From assembly GCA_947579605.1 (NCBI GenBank), contig OX388324.1, forward strand, positions 20,653,746-20,717,745: a stretch of 64,000 nt of DNA. The letters run 5' to 3'. Shown here piece after piece: positions 1 through 9,780 of this stretch. This DNA comes from Athripsodes cinereus. Lineage: Eukaryota; Arthropoda; Insecta; Trichoptera; Leptoceridae. A program made the translations under genes and the position numbers. The notes beneath the pieces were generated by a model, which worked only from the letters and a program-made list of their open reading frames with translations, was not told the origin of the DNA and did no database searches. The number at the start of each line of letters is the position of its first letter. The first letter of the stretch is position 1.

Positions 1-435
1 CACTCCTCCACCAGTTGTAAAAGGCAAATGTACATAAATGTAAGATCCTTAATTAAATGAATCGATTATATGTATATTATTTTCTCAATATTATGAATCA
101 TGGACGCTTCCATAAGGAGCGGAGGCAACTACCCCAGTTTGTCCAAAATCTTAAAAAGAGTAGAAAAGCACACAAAAAAGTCTGGCTAGTATTAAAATAT
201 AGAAAATTCAAATCGAAGGTTGCCCTGAAAACAGTTCAAATGTATAATGCAAAATGATGAGATGTGGAATTTTCTCTAATTCATATACTAAATTAAAAAT
301 TGGTATGACGACGGGATGATAGTTTTTCCAATCCGTTGCCCTCTTTTAGAGAAAAAACGTTTCTAGAGTAAACTCCCATCAAACCTTAGACTTTTTCAAA
401 GTCTAATATAATTTAGTTTTTGAATTTGTACCTTC
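1..435. other. AT-rich intergenic DNA, nothing recognised
   Basis: No repeat, conserved protein segment or RNA gene is recognisable. A 66-codon open frame at 57-257 (+) is lysine/arginine-rich and matches nothing I know. I do not call it a gene. Confidence 0.5.
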
Positions 436-575
436 AGGTTAGTTGGAGGAGATCGCGTCTTTGTGTTAAATTGCCCTCTGTATATTTATTTTATTAAATT
501 TGAATGTATATCTTCTATGGATTTACATATTTGTAAATAATGTAAGTACAGTAATTATGAATAAATAAATAACTA
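436..575 (+). mobile_element. LINE 3'-UTR remnant
   Basis: The stretch has the layout of an insect non-LTR retrotransposon 3' UTR: a short 'ggaggagatcgcgtctttgtg' -like stem region, a T-rich middle, then 'gtacagtaattatgaataaataaataac' -like A-rich tail. It resembles the other LINE tails at 3062-3216 and 7383-7500 in layout. No coding part is attached. The family assignment is inference. Confidence 0.4.
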
Positions 576-682
576 AAGTTCTAGGTAGGTACGCCAATGG
601 ATTAATGAATGTCCTATTATTTTATGGCATGGAAAAGACGACTTGTCTGTTCATCACTGCTTACCCACTTAATAGTTTAGAA

Positions 683-1494
683 CAGTGGTACCCGAAATTG
701 ACTGGGCTCCGACCCATCTAGGAAAAATTTCCAATCTTGGGACCCACCTTCTAGCTGTCTTAGAGAAAAGAGGTCATAAATATTGGTAATACTCAGATTC
801 TCTAGAAGCGAGTCATGGAACTACTTAATGCTCAGGGGCCCTATTCTCCAATCTCGATTGATGGATGTCGCAATCGAGATTTTATTACTTTCGATTGATT
901 CCTTCAAAACCCTATTCTTGAAAGTCGTATACGACAAATGTCACACGAAATCATGCGAGAATTTGTCGAGTGGTGTTTTACCACTCGAGATGAATGTCAC
1001 ACCAATCGACATGTCAAAAATTGATAAAAATGACCGCCGTGAGTCACTCAATGGTTGTTTACATTTTGCATACGGTATAAATATAAAATAAAGTGATGCC
1101 GGATTTATAAAGTTTTTAGTTTAAATAAAAATATAACGAAAAGTTTGATATTGATTGTGACTCCTCAAATAAAAGCGCCATCTTGTACGTCACGTGCCTC
1201 CCCACACGAAAGCGCCATCTCTTCAAAAATTGTATAAATAAATGTCATTTTTCGATGACCACATACAAAAAGTGCGACGTTGCCGGTAGCTTCTCGAATG
1301 TCGACCGTTTATAACTCGAGTGGCGTCAAGAATAGGGTCGTAGACTGCCTTTCGACTTTTCGTGCGAGATAATTAATCGACATATCTCATAGGTGACATT
1401 TATCAATCGAGATTGGAGAATAGGGCCCCAGGGCCCACTCAATATTCGCTCGCGACCCACCGGTGGGTCGCTACCCATAGTTTGAGAAACACTG
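683..1494. mobile_element. Non-autonomous hAT-type transposon with an 8-bp target duplication
   Basis: The left end reads CAGTGGTACCC and the right end reads ...GAAACACTG, so the termini are imperfect inverted repeats of the CAGTG type usual for hAT elements. A further match is the 'gacccac' motif near both ends. Flanks are gtttagaa (675-682) and gtttagag (1495-1502), an 8-bp duplication with one mismatch. Of the 812 bp, 593 belong to a second element inserted at 836-1428, so the original element was about 216 bp. No transposase frame is present. Confidence 0.8.
836..1428. mobile_element. PIF/Harbinger-like MITE nested in the hAT element
   Basis: The termini are GGGCCCTATTCTCCAATCTC and its inverse at 1409-1428, followed by 'gattgat' in both arms. 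CAG lies on both sides (833-835 and 1429-1431), and removing the element restores a continuous hAT sequence. A 3-bp CWG/TWA duplication and GGGCC-type ends are known for PIF/Harbinger. The interior codes for nothing recognisable and holds smaller inverted segments, such as the CACTCGAG-rich area around 968-990. The superfamily is inference from ends and duplication length. Confidence 0.72.
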
Positions 1495-1502
1495 GTTTAG
1501 AG

Positions 1503-1847
1503 TGTATTATTTCAGAAAAAACTAATCTCATGAACTATAAATTAAAAACTCTGTGAATTATATCGACAAAGCAAGAGAGAATATTATTCTATCCCGGGAC
1601 TTCAATATTTCAAGTTTTTAACTCATTTAAATACGATTTTAGAAATGTTATAACATAATAAGTATTTTATTAATATAATTTACGATTAATTTTTCATCAG
1701 ATAGATGGCGGTAATAAAGCGTAAAAATTATTACGTATTAATTATCATTAAGTATTCATTAATCACAGCACTAAGTGGTGAAACTCCATAACACATTATT
1801 ATTAAAAATTGTTGTCTATATGAAAATGAAATTTATTTGTTAATTGT
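1503..1847. other. AT-rich DNA, nothing recognised
   Basis: I see no gene, repeat end or duplication here. Confidence 0.5.
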
Positions 1848-1998
1848 GTGAAAAATCTAACACTCAAATAACTGTACTAGCCAGTTTATCGCCTCCGGTC
1901 CTACTTCATGAATGTCCTGCAGATCCCCGCTGAATTTTTTGAGATGGCAGTCTTGTACTGTGTGTGTCACCGTCTGTACATCTCCACATTCACAATCA
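1848..1998 (-). mobile_element. LINE ORF2 C-terminal fragment with cysteine motif
   Basis: Read on the minus strand, the stretch translates without a stop through CECGDVQTVTHTVQDC and then, after about 25 residues, AINWLVQLF. The C-x-C-x8-H-x4-C spacing followed by a short hydrophobic segment is the usual C-terminal tail of several insect non-LTR reverse transcriptases. Nothing upstream of the motif or downstream (3' UTR) is preserved, so this is an old fragment. Confidence 0.65.
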
Positions 1999-2600
1999 GG
2001 AGATATCTCTATTCATTAACAAAACATTATAGTTTAATAATATAAGATAATATTAGGAAATTCGTTCCCCAGTTCCCCAGAAATTCGAAAATATATACCA
2101 TATACACGAAACTTGGGATAAATGAAAAACAGAAAATGGCGTTGATCTAACAACATTATGGCGTAAACAAATAACCCACGTGACTTAATAATAAACGTGG
2201 TAATGTTCCAGGCCTGGTAGATAGTTCTTTTTTTCTCTTGCCTTATTCAAATTATATCATCGTAGCACGTTCTAAAGAGGTTATTTTAAATGAAAAGTAA
2301 GCTGAAAATGTTCAAAGAAACTCAGCGCAAAAGAAGGAAGTTGGTATATTTCGACGTTAAATTTTGTAACATAATGAAAATAATTGATAAAATAATAATA
2401 TAATTAACAATATAAAAATTCAAAAATCTATTAAAAAAAAATTAAATAAAAAACTTGTAATATTGTAAAAAAGTTTTAAACATAGATATTGCTGGTATTT
2501 TGAATCCGCGTTTTGAGCCTAATCCTTTGATATCCTGTTTATCTGGATAGGTGAATTTTTCCCGGCATTAGACAGTTAAGATTTTGTGTGAATGATGATA
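1999..2600. other. AT-rich DNA, nothing recognised
   Basis: Low-complexity AT-rich sequence. Nothing can be supported. Confidence 0.5.
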
Positions 2601-2609
2601 ATAGTGTGT

Positions 2610-3216
2610 CAAAGACGTGAACTTCATATTTTATCTCTTGTTCATATAACACTCTATTCAACGTCTTTTCTTTACTATTTGAAAGAAAAAATCGAGTATC
2701 TAGCGAACCATGGTCTACTACTGCGTTCCAACAACGAGCGTCTTCTGGCAATTCCTACACATAACAGCAATTTCTTTTCTCAATCATTCTCAGTATGTGG
2801 TGCTCGTTGCTGGAATAATCTCCCTTCTTCTCACAGAATATCTCAATCTTTTAATGGGTTTAAATACGCCGTCAAGAAGTATTTATTATCTTCTAACTCA
2901 GCATCCGTCCCCTAACCCCTTCCCGATCTCTTTGGAGTGTTACATAGGTGTGTGGATTGTAGTTTTTTCTTTTTTCTTTTTTTTTCAAAGTAATTTGTGT
3001 AGCTATTTTTCTAATTGTTTGTGTTTTTATTATTATTATTTTTATTTCTATTTAGTGTTAATGTGACGTGGTTAGATGGAAGAAATCACTATATAGTGAT
3101 AATCTCGCCACTGCACATCATCACATTTTTTCGAGTGTATATTACTTTATTTAATTTGTTATATGAATGATGATGTGCAAGAAGAATAAAATAAATAAAT
3201 AAATAAATAATATGAA
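2610..3216 (+). mobile_element. CR1-like LINE 3' end: RT C-terminus, 3' UTR and (AAAT)n tail
   Basis: An open frame reading to the stop at 2913-2915 contains RRELHILSL, then RCWNNLPSS and KYAVKKYLL. This is the order seen at the C-terminus of CR1/Jockey-type reverse transcriptases (hydrophobic block, W-N-x-L-P, K-x-x-L-K-x-Y-L). The 3' UTR carries the hairpin 'aaatcactatatagtgat' at 3083-3101, and the copy ends in several AAAT repeats at 3187-3208. The same 3' UTR recurs at 7383-7500. Truncated at its 5' side and not functional. Confidence 0.75.
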
Positions 3217-3393
3217 GACCTATCTGATTGTATAATGCTGAGAAGTTTGGATGGCAATTCTGCCGGAACGTTATAATATAAGCGATTTATTTTAATCTAT
3301 ACTATCACAACCATCTCCCAGTTATCATTATGAAGGAATAGGTAACACACTTTTGATTTTTATTCAGTACCATAATAAACCAACAATTACAAT

Positions 3394-3490
3394 AGAGCGC
3401 AGACAACGTCATGGGAAAAGATGATTCAATAGACGCGGAGACGCTCTGATTGGCAGATCCTTGTTTCTGCTCTGTGCTGTGAAAGAGAAT
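3394..3490 (+). mobile_element. LINE-B 3'-terminal fragment (old)
   Basis: The segment around 'ggagacgctctgattggcag...gtttctgctctgtgctg' lines up with the 3' coding end of the LINE at 41510-42095 (QRRSEWRRLVSALCS region), with substitutions and small gaps. It is a very short, decayed copy. Confidence 0.6.
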
Positions 3491-3639
3491 ATTTCAATAT
3501 AACACTTTCAAGATAAGTGACATACATAATCGCTCAATTGCAACATGTAAATTATTTAAATCATGTAAATTTTTCACTAGATCACATGATACATTTCAAT
3601 CGTGAAAACAGTATGCAAATGCTTAAAACGATTACTACC

Positions 3640-4230
3640 TTATACAAAAGGGCAATTGGGGCAATTGTACTAATACTAATTTGAAAAGGGTAATGTTCGC
3701 ACAAAAATCGATATTAAGACTTATAGTAAAAGAAGAAATTTGCAACGCGGCGCGAAATAATATTTCTCTGTATTTCTAAAAGTTAAATGTGTTATCTGCT
3801 AAAGGCTTGTTTTGGCAGAGAGTTGTTCTTGACCAGTTTTCAATAACCGAATATAAAGAAAAACCTCGACATATGCATCACACAAGATTTAAGTTTAATG
3901 AAGAATATGTAGTCCCTAAATTCAATAATAAGTACGGACAAAAACATTTGAATATAACGTGCCAAAAATAGTTAATATGATGCCGGTATCTATTAAGAAA
4001 TGCAAGAGTAAAAATATTGCAAAAAAAAATAGTTAAGGAATGGTTAATAAAGTGTGGATTTATATATAACTAATAATTATTTTTGTATTTAGATTAATGT
4101 CGTATTATATATGTATATCTATATAGTATGTTATAAGAGAACACGCCGACAAATCTTTTAGATTTGGCGTGACTCATTATCCTAAGTTGTATATATTTCT
4201 TACTCATTGTATTATTTTCATTAAAAAAAG
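3640..4230 (+). mobile_element. Second type of LINE 3' end, decayed
   Basis: A 60-codon frame at 3789-3971 includes RFKFNEEYVVPKFNNKYGQ and is followed, after the stop, by residues of the same style (VSIKKCKSKNIAKK). Tyrosine- and lysine-rich segments of this kind occur at the end of some non-LTR reverse transcriptases. Downstream lies a hairpin 'gccgacaaatctttt/agatttggcg' (4144-4170) typical of LINE 3' UTRs, then an A-rich tail near 4224. Family unknown. Confidence 0.45.
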
Positions 4231-4892
4231 GGCGTTATATTAATGAGAATAATCTTTATCTTATTTTAAATAACATTGTTTTCTTCTGTTTACTTGTACG
4301 TGTTTCATCCACTTTCTTATATTTTATTATTATATTGTTTATTTTCAAATACACAAAGAGTATCGCTTGCCTTTTGTTTCGAAAATTTCGTTTTCTAAAT
4401 TTCGTTCAAAACTTTTTTTATTAATCGTGTTTAGTAACAATACTCGGTAAACTTGTGAAGATTTTGAGATCCTAGACTACCCACTCTTTCCTGTAAATAT
4501 TTTTTACTGTTGAGCTATAAAAGGAGTCCCCGGGAAAGAATAGATATCCCATTTTTTTTCTGGAATATTTCGAGTGACCCGAGGCAGGAGTCCGTAAAAT
4601 ATCATGAAATGTTTAGAATATTTACTATCAACAAAATATTTACTAATTAAAGACATAGTAAATATTTTAAACATTTGTTGCTGACTGGTCGAACTAACAG
4701 CCGATAAAGTAAATTCAAATTCAATAAATTCAAATGTTTTTTTAATTAAGTAAAATTTACAACTTCACAATATTATATATACACCTTATTAGGTAGTAAA
4801 AAAAAAACACATTTATTACATATGTGACCCTCAAAATTGAGCAGCGCTCGTGTTTTGAGGGTTTAAGTATTGAATTTAATTGTTCCAGCGCC
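4231..4892. other. AT-rich DNA, nothing recognised
   Basis: No coding or repeat feature can be supported. Confidence 0.5.
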
Positions 4893-5160
4893 ATTTAGAC
4901 GAGATCTGAAATAATATCCCAAAAAATAGCTGCCCCTATGGTTTGCATTAAATGTTTCTCGATTGGTGTACCTACCCTATATCGTGATTGTGAGAATCGC
5001 AGAATAGGTGAACGTTGTCCATGGACACAGAAAATGATCAATTTAGCCAGCCTGCAGCCAATTCTTAACCGTTGGAACGAATTTCTCACTTCTTCCGATT
5101 AGATTTTGCACAATGTTATATTCCGATTAGATTTTGCACAATGTTATATAAATTCTCATT
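4893..5160. mobile_element. Half of a foldback MITE (same family as 19555-25600)
   Basis: The stretch 'ggtgaacgttgtccatggacac' through 'cttcttccgattagattttgcac' matches one arm of the palindromic element split by the transposon at 19793-25447. At its right edge a 29-bp piece ('tccgattagattttgcacaatgttata') is duplicated in tandem at about 5094-5151. No second arm is present. Confidence 0.65.
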
Positions 5161-5868
5161 GATTTCGGTTTTCTAATACTCACATTCTTTTGACTTTTGA
5201 CTTAAAATGAAAATATGAGAATTTCTGAAAACTTAGTAAAGAAAAAATAAGGGGTTTTAATTCGCAAGGAGGGTTGAAAATTAAAGGACTTATAACATTA
5301 TCTTGTAATATATTACATTCTCAAGTTCATAAAAAACTATTGTTTTCAAATTACCATAATAACAATATTATTGTTACCAGTTGCCATAAATCTGCTGAGG
5401 ACTGTACATAGGACTGTTGTACATCGCTTTAAACGCGTTATTTATTCATCGTTTTGGCGGCCTGTTATAATAAACGACTGTTAAAGTTTTTAATACTTTT
5501 ATTAATATAAGCCCGTATTGTGGAATATACCTACCAAAAAACTTTTTTAATAATACAAAAGAGTAAATCATAAAGTAACCGCCCAGAAGCCCTTGGATAT
5601 TTTTTAATGTTACTAAACATTGTTGTATATTATATATAAATTAAATTTACTTTGTCGTCGCAATATGTAAAGTTAAAATAAGGTACCAACTTTTTTAAAT
5701 ATTTGACGTGACTCAGAAATAAAATAATATGTTTTTAAACCAATAAATCAAAAGTAACATTAAACAATAATAATAAATATTCATTTTATTTGTTTTTAAA
5801 CCGATTGTGATAGTGAATAAATAAATATTATAAATAGCAGTTCGTCTTAATCACGTTATATCACCAAT
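5161..5868. other. AT-rich DNA, nothing recognised
   Basis: No gene or repeat can be supported. Confidence 0.5.
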
Positions 5869-6123
5869 TAGACCATTCTGAAAAAGTAAAAAAAGCGTCC
5901 TAACGTTTACGAATCTAGGCTAGCTTGTGATCACTTTCGGTGTCATGTTCACCATTCTCACTGCATTTTTATGTAAAAATATTTCGTTAAACACACAGAT
6001 TACATTACGTTGAGATAAGTCATAATAATGCCGTATTCAATATTGAATCAGTGAAAAAATGAGTTTTCTCGCAACCAAATATGTCCGCCATGTTTTGAAA
6101 AATTATTCAATCCAATCAGAAAC
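5869..6123. mobile_element. Decayed foldback MITE relic
   Basis: Segments 'cgtcctaacgtttacgaatc', 'gtgatcactttcggtgtc' and 'ttcaccattctcactg' occur in the same order as in the left arm of the foldback at 19555-19738, and the right end contains 'ccaatcagaaac', also found at that element's tip. Heavily diverged; boundaries approximate. Confidence 0.55.
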
Positions 6124-6138
6124 ATGAAACCTTATGCA

Positions 6139-6324
6139 TACATACATACCATCATGCCGCTTCCCTCGCGGGGTAGACAGGAAGGATCGAATGCCACTTC
6201 CTTCTATTCTTGCAGACATCCTTCGCTTCCGTCACTGTCAAACAATTCCTTATGCATGTTTTCCTGTTCAATGTATCAAATCATAGTGTTTGAAAGAGGA
6301 AACGAGAGAACAGTATGTCAGGTA
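6139..6324 (-). mobile_element. RTE-like LINE-A insertion with an inverted 5' part (twin-priming structure)
   Basis: From 6139 to about 6273 the minus strand equals the 3' end of LINE-A (compare 63447-63593), including a (CATA)n terminus at 6135-6149. From about 6279 to 6322 the plus strand equals an internal LINE-A segment (compare 62857-62903, encoding FERGSERTV). The two pieces are therefore head-to-head, the known product of twin priming. Flanks atgaaaccttatgca (6124-6138) and atgaagaccctatgca (6325-6340) are a plausible 15-16-bp duplication with small changes. Confidence 0.75.
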
Positions 6325-6340
6325 ATGAAGACCCTATGCA

Positions 6341-6860
6341 GTCAATTAATATTAATGTTTTTTTTATATAACAAAGATCATTTTCAATTTTCATAAAAAA
6401 AAAAAAAAATTTACGGCCAATTCTTTGTCCATTTACCCCATTGCGAATAGCATGTATCCGTACCTATTTTTTTTTTCATTTATGAATATCATTATTCTCG
6501 CTCATTCTGTCTGTCTATCTATCTCTGTCATAAAAACGTTTAAGAATCTTTGGTATGCAGCCTCTACAATAATGTAAAATTTATTATTGTTTTTGTTTTT
6601 TTATTGTAACGAAATTAAAATGATTATTTTTCTGATATTTTAATCCTGCTATTGTTGCACAGCAATTATTTTATCGCTTGGCAATTTTCGCTTTTTTTTA
6701 ATGGGCAACATTTTTACTAATGGAATTTCAAAATATAATAATTAATTAAACATAATATGTGAAATAAAAATATATAAGTGTATATAATATGTAGCTAAGT
6801 ATCTCTTTTTATCATTTTACGCCGTATTTGGTCGGTGGTAAATAAAAAGAAATATATTAA
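6341..6860. other. AT-rich DNA with short homopolymer and TCTG/TCTA microsatellite
   Basis: Contains an A-run near 6394-6408 and a short 'tctgtctgtctatctatctctg' -like stretch at about 6505-6528. No gene can be supported. Confidence 0.5.
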
Positions 6861-6869
6861 AAATTACTA

Positions 6870-6970
6870 AAACTTACTATACCATTACCACAGCATATCT
6901 CATAAGTGGGACAACCAGTAGACCATAATAAAGATGCAAGCACTCTTCTCTTTGCCTATTAAAAATTGTA
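6870..6970 (+). repeat. Diverged E2 repeat
   Basis: The order 'accattaccacagcatatct', 'agtgggacaaccagtagacc', 'gatgcaagcactcttctctttgcc' follows that of better E2 copies (for instance 25668-25775), with many substitutions. Confidence 0.5.
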
Positions 6971-7054
6971 ACTGTCATGCAGGATGAGTACGAAAAAGGC
7001 AACCTGCATGGTGATTGTATGCAGTTAGTTCACGGGTTTTTTTCATTTATAGAT

Positions 7055-7145
7055 AATTTTACTTTTGCCTGACGATGAGAGCGGAAGCTGTCGAAAGCCG
7101 GCTCGCAAAATTAATTAAAGTCAACAGTGGAATAACTATATATTA
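7055..7145 (+). repeat. Repeat end of the 'gagagcggaagct' family
   Basis: The motif 'cctgacgatgagagcggaag' followed by 'aaagccggctcgcaaaatta' and 'agtggaataactata' recurs at 62380-62440 and, in foldback form, at 8324-8484. I cannot name the family. The A/T-rich right end with 'ttaaagtcaacagtgg' looks like a retroelement or MITE terminus. Confidence 0.5.
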
Positions 7146-7382
7146 TTTTTTGTTTTAATAAATTCTTTATTGATAATTCATTAAAATACTCCTATTTTCA
7201 TTAAAATGAAATGGTATTAATACAATGATACAAGTCAAAATAAACAAATGTTCAAATCGAGAAATTAGCAAGCTTCCATAAAAAAATGAGAACATTTTGA
7301 CTGCGATAGATAGATAAAAAAATACATTTATCCTTTTACATAAATGTTGACATGATTCCAAGAATTCAATAAAATTAGTTAG

Positions 7383-7920
7383 GTTAGATGGAAGAAATCA
7401 CTATAAAGTGATAATCTTGCCACTGCATATCATCACATTTTTTTCTAGTGTAAACTGATTTGTTGATTTCGTAATGTAAATGATGTGCAAGAAGTACAAC
7501 ATAAATCAAAAATCAAAACCAACAGTTTCAATCTGGACTTTCATTTCCTTGCATAGGAAATGTTAGTCTGCAATTCAGAGAATTTCCATTAGCAGCTTTG
7601 CATATAAACTGATTTGTTGATTTTGTATGTAAATGATGATGTGCAAGAAGTACAACATAAATCAAAAATCAAAACCAACAGTTTCAATCTGGACTTTCAT
7701 TTCCTTGCATAGGAAATGTTAGTCTGCAATTCAGAGAATTTCCATTAGCAGCTTTGCATATAAACTGATTTGTTGATTTTGTAATGTAAATGATGATGTA
7801 CAAGAAGTACAACATAAATCAAAAATCAACAGTTTCAATCTGGACTTTCATTTCCTTGCATAGGAAATATTTATCTGCAATTCAGAGAATTTCCATTAGA
7901 AGCTTTGCACATCTTATTTT
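7383..7920 (+). repeat. LINE 3' end expanded into three ~156-bp tandem units
   Basis: The first ~120 bp repeat the LINE 3' UTR seen at 3062-3180 (hairpin, 'gccactgcatatcatcac', 'gatgtgcaagaag'). From about 7452 the unit 'aaactgatttgttgatttcg...gaagtacaacataaatc...ggactttcatttcc...' occurs three times, with the 'gaagtac' landmark at 7494, 7647 and 7804 (spacing about 156). Each unit joins the LINE tail to a piece that is not part of the LINE, so flanking DNA was amplified with it. Copies are nearly identical. Confidence 0.75.
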
Positions 7921-8321
7921 ATGTGATGCAGAAATAAGTTTATATTATAATATGTATAATATTTAAATGAATTACATGCTTCAATGTTTTATTAATTTTA
8001 TATTGGACGTGTTTAATACTACTCTTAAAATGCAGTGCAGACTTTCGTCTTGTAGACTTTTGCCTCGACAAATCTTGTTTAGAATATATACATAATTGCA
8101 TTCGCAAATAAAAGGTTAATTATTGAATTAATTAATAATAAAACATTTCTTAAGTATTGTGTTATTACTGATGATGACTTCATTGTAGTTGAAAACGTTC
8201 TAATAATTTAAATAATCTCATAGTGGAATGAAACAGTGTTTGATTTAATTTAAATATTATCTTTTATAATGCATTTCCACAAAGTTACACTTGAAAATAT
8301 AGAATATTTACTTCTTAAGTA
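7921..8321. other. AT-rich DNA, nothing recognised
   Basis: No feature can be supported. Confidence 0.5.
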
Positions 8322-8323
8322 TA

Positions 8324-8484
8324 TCCACTGTGACTTTTTATTGGACACGAGCTGACTTTCAAGAGTTTCCGTTTTCTCATCATCAGGCTTACGTTAACTT
8401 TACGCTACTCACTTTACGCTAGTCTGATGATGAGAGCGGAAGCTCTTGAAAGCCGGCTCGTGTCCAAGAAAATGTCACAGTGGA
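8324..8484. mobile_element. Small foldback MITE with TA at both ends
   Basis: Left arm 'tccactgtgacttttta' with 'ggacacgagc' and right arm ending 'aatgtcacagtgga' are inverted repeats, joined by 'gagtttccgttttctcatca' and its inverse 'tgatgatgagagcggaagct'. TA flanks both sides (8322-8323 and 8485-8486), which fits a TA target duplication as in Tc1/mariner-type MITEs. Its right arm shares the 'gagagcggaagct' motif with 7055-7145 and 62380-62440. Confidence 0.65.
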
Positions 8485-8486
8485 TA

Positions 8487-9064
8487 TAATAAAGAAGTGT
8501 TTTATTTATAATTAACTCAACATGGACTTCCACCAAGAACCTTCATTTTATAATATCAACTTTAGGTTATTTTTTTTTTCAAACAAAAAATGCTTGACGT
8601 TTTTTTTATAGAAACGATTTATAAAAATGTAAAAAAGATTTACGAACAAAATCTAAGCTCTACGTTTTCCTGACAATTTTCCTGTCAAAAAAATCGTGTT
8701 ATGCAACTTTTACATAACATTTTATCAAATATTAAACTAAAAAGGTATGCCCATTGAAATCGCAACTTTTTTAAATGTCCATTTATTATTATTGCAAGTT
8801 TGCACAAGCTCTTACAATTTCAATATTATACTACTACATTAAAAATCACGTAAAACATCGCACGTCCAGAATAAAATGCACAAAACTTAAAACTACTATT
8901 ACAGGATTACTAGCAATATAATCTACAGTTACTACAGTTGTGGTACACAAATTATTAAATATATATCTGAATGCAAAGTAATATTAGAGATGATACGGGT
9001 ATCCTACAAGTATCCGGTATACGTCCAGATACTATCCATTATTATTTATTTCTTTGTTTGTGTT
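8487..9064. other. AT-rich DNA, nothing recognised
   Basis: No feature can be supported. Confidence 0.5.
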
Positions 9065-9205
9065 TCTGAGATTCGAAATCCGCTAAACATTAGAAAGTGG
9101 ACCGGAATGAGGACAATGGATGACCTGTTCAGAACAGCACAGGAGATGGAGATTTTCGCCGGAGTGGTCGCCAACGTCAGGGGGACCTGACATGGCACAG
9201 AAATA
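9065..9205 (+). mobile_element. LINE-E C-terminal fragment
   Basis: The segment 'agtggaccggaatgaggaca' through 'gagatggagattttcgccgg' matches the last part of the LINE fragment at 33262-33508, where it follows the Y-L-GH-M-LR-G motif. The translated piece reads KWTGMRTMDDLFRTAQEMEIF. Only the extreme C-terminus survives, directly before a SINE. Confidence 0.65.
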
Positions 9206-9236
9206 AAAAGAAGGGATTATTCTGAAGGGATTATTT

Positions 9237-9398
9237 GAGTTCGTCGGTAGCCTGGAGGTAGAGTCTCGGCCTCTTGAACAAGGGGTCCGCGGTTCGATCC
9301 CAGGTGCCGGCAAACTCCCCTTTCACGACACAAGCTTTTAGCTTACTGTGAAAGGTGTATAAGGTTGTATTTGGGTTTATAACAAAAACCCAGATATA

Positions 9399-9488
<90 letters not shown>
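9237..9488 (+). mobile_element. SINE1, full copy with an 83-nt A tail
   Basis: The head starts gagttcgtcggtagcctgg, holds an A-box-like 'tagcctggaggt' and a B box 'ggttcgatccc' (9291-9301), and so derives from a tRNA. The body 'ttcacgacacaagcttttag...ggtgtataaggttgtatttg' ends at 'aacccagatatatc', and the copy closes with an A run at 9406-9488. An uninterrupted A tail of this length suggests a young insertion, although length errors in assembly are possible. LINE machinery would be needed for its movement. Confidence 0.85.
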
Positions 9489-9490
<2 letters not shown>

Positions 9491-9510
9491 CTAAACCATG
9501 AAATCGCCAT

Positions 9511-9632
9511 GGTGCCGGCAACCTCCACTTTCACGACACAAGCTTTTAGCTTACTGTGAAAAGTGTATAAGGTTGTATTTGGATTTAGGACAAAACCCAG
9601 ATATAGGTATCTCTTAAATAAAAAAAAAAAAA
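9511..9632 (+). mobile_element. SINE1, headless copy in tandem with the previous one
   Basis: Begins at 'ggtgccggcaacctcc', inside the SINE1 body, and runs through 'ggtgtataaggttgtatttg' to an A-rich end at 9632. The tRNA-like head is missing. It directly follows the A tail of the full copy, so one SINE inserted into or next to the other. Confidence 0.75.
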
Positions 9633-9649
9633 CATTTTTTTTTATGAAT

Positions 9650-9780
9650 TCAAATCATGTAATAAAGCAGCATGTAATAAAACACAAGTTATCCTCTCCG
9701 TGCGAACAAAAAATAAGACATTCAGGATGGATGGCAACCCTCATTGCTGAATTTGAGACGTAAAATATCTTTATTTTTTT
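9650..9780 (+). repeat. E2 repeat copy
   Basis: Contains 'catgtaataaaacacaagtt', 'cgtgcgaacaaaaaataagac', 'attcaggatggatggcaacc' -type segments and 'tgaatttgagacgtaaaat' in the standard E2 order. It directly follows a SINE1 copy in the same orientation, the same arrangement as at 39530-39812 on the other strand. Confidence 0.7.

Noticed and set aside
57..257. 66-codon open frame, basic
   Set aside because: No domain, no homologous pattern, AT-rich surroundings; such frames are expected by chance.
783..1091. 102-codon frame
   Set aside because: It crosses from the outer hAT element into the nested MITE, so it cannot be a gene.
2710..3066. 118-codon frame overlapping the LINE C-terminus
   Set aside because: It is another reading frame of the same LINE fragment and of its 3' UTR; the real frame is the one with WNNLP.
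9285..9303. tRNA gene
   Set aside because: Only box A/B-like parts of SINE heads are present; acceptor and anticodon arms do not fold, here or in the other SINE copies.
9231..9534. Two minus-strand frames with long phenylalanine runs
   Set aside because: They are translations of the SINE A tail.
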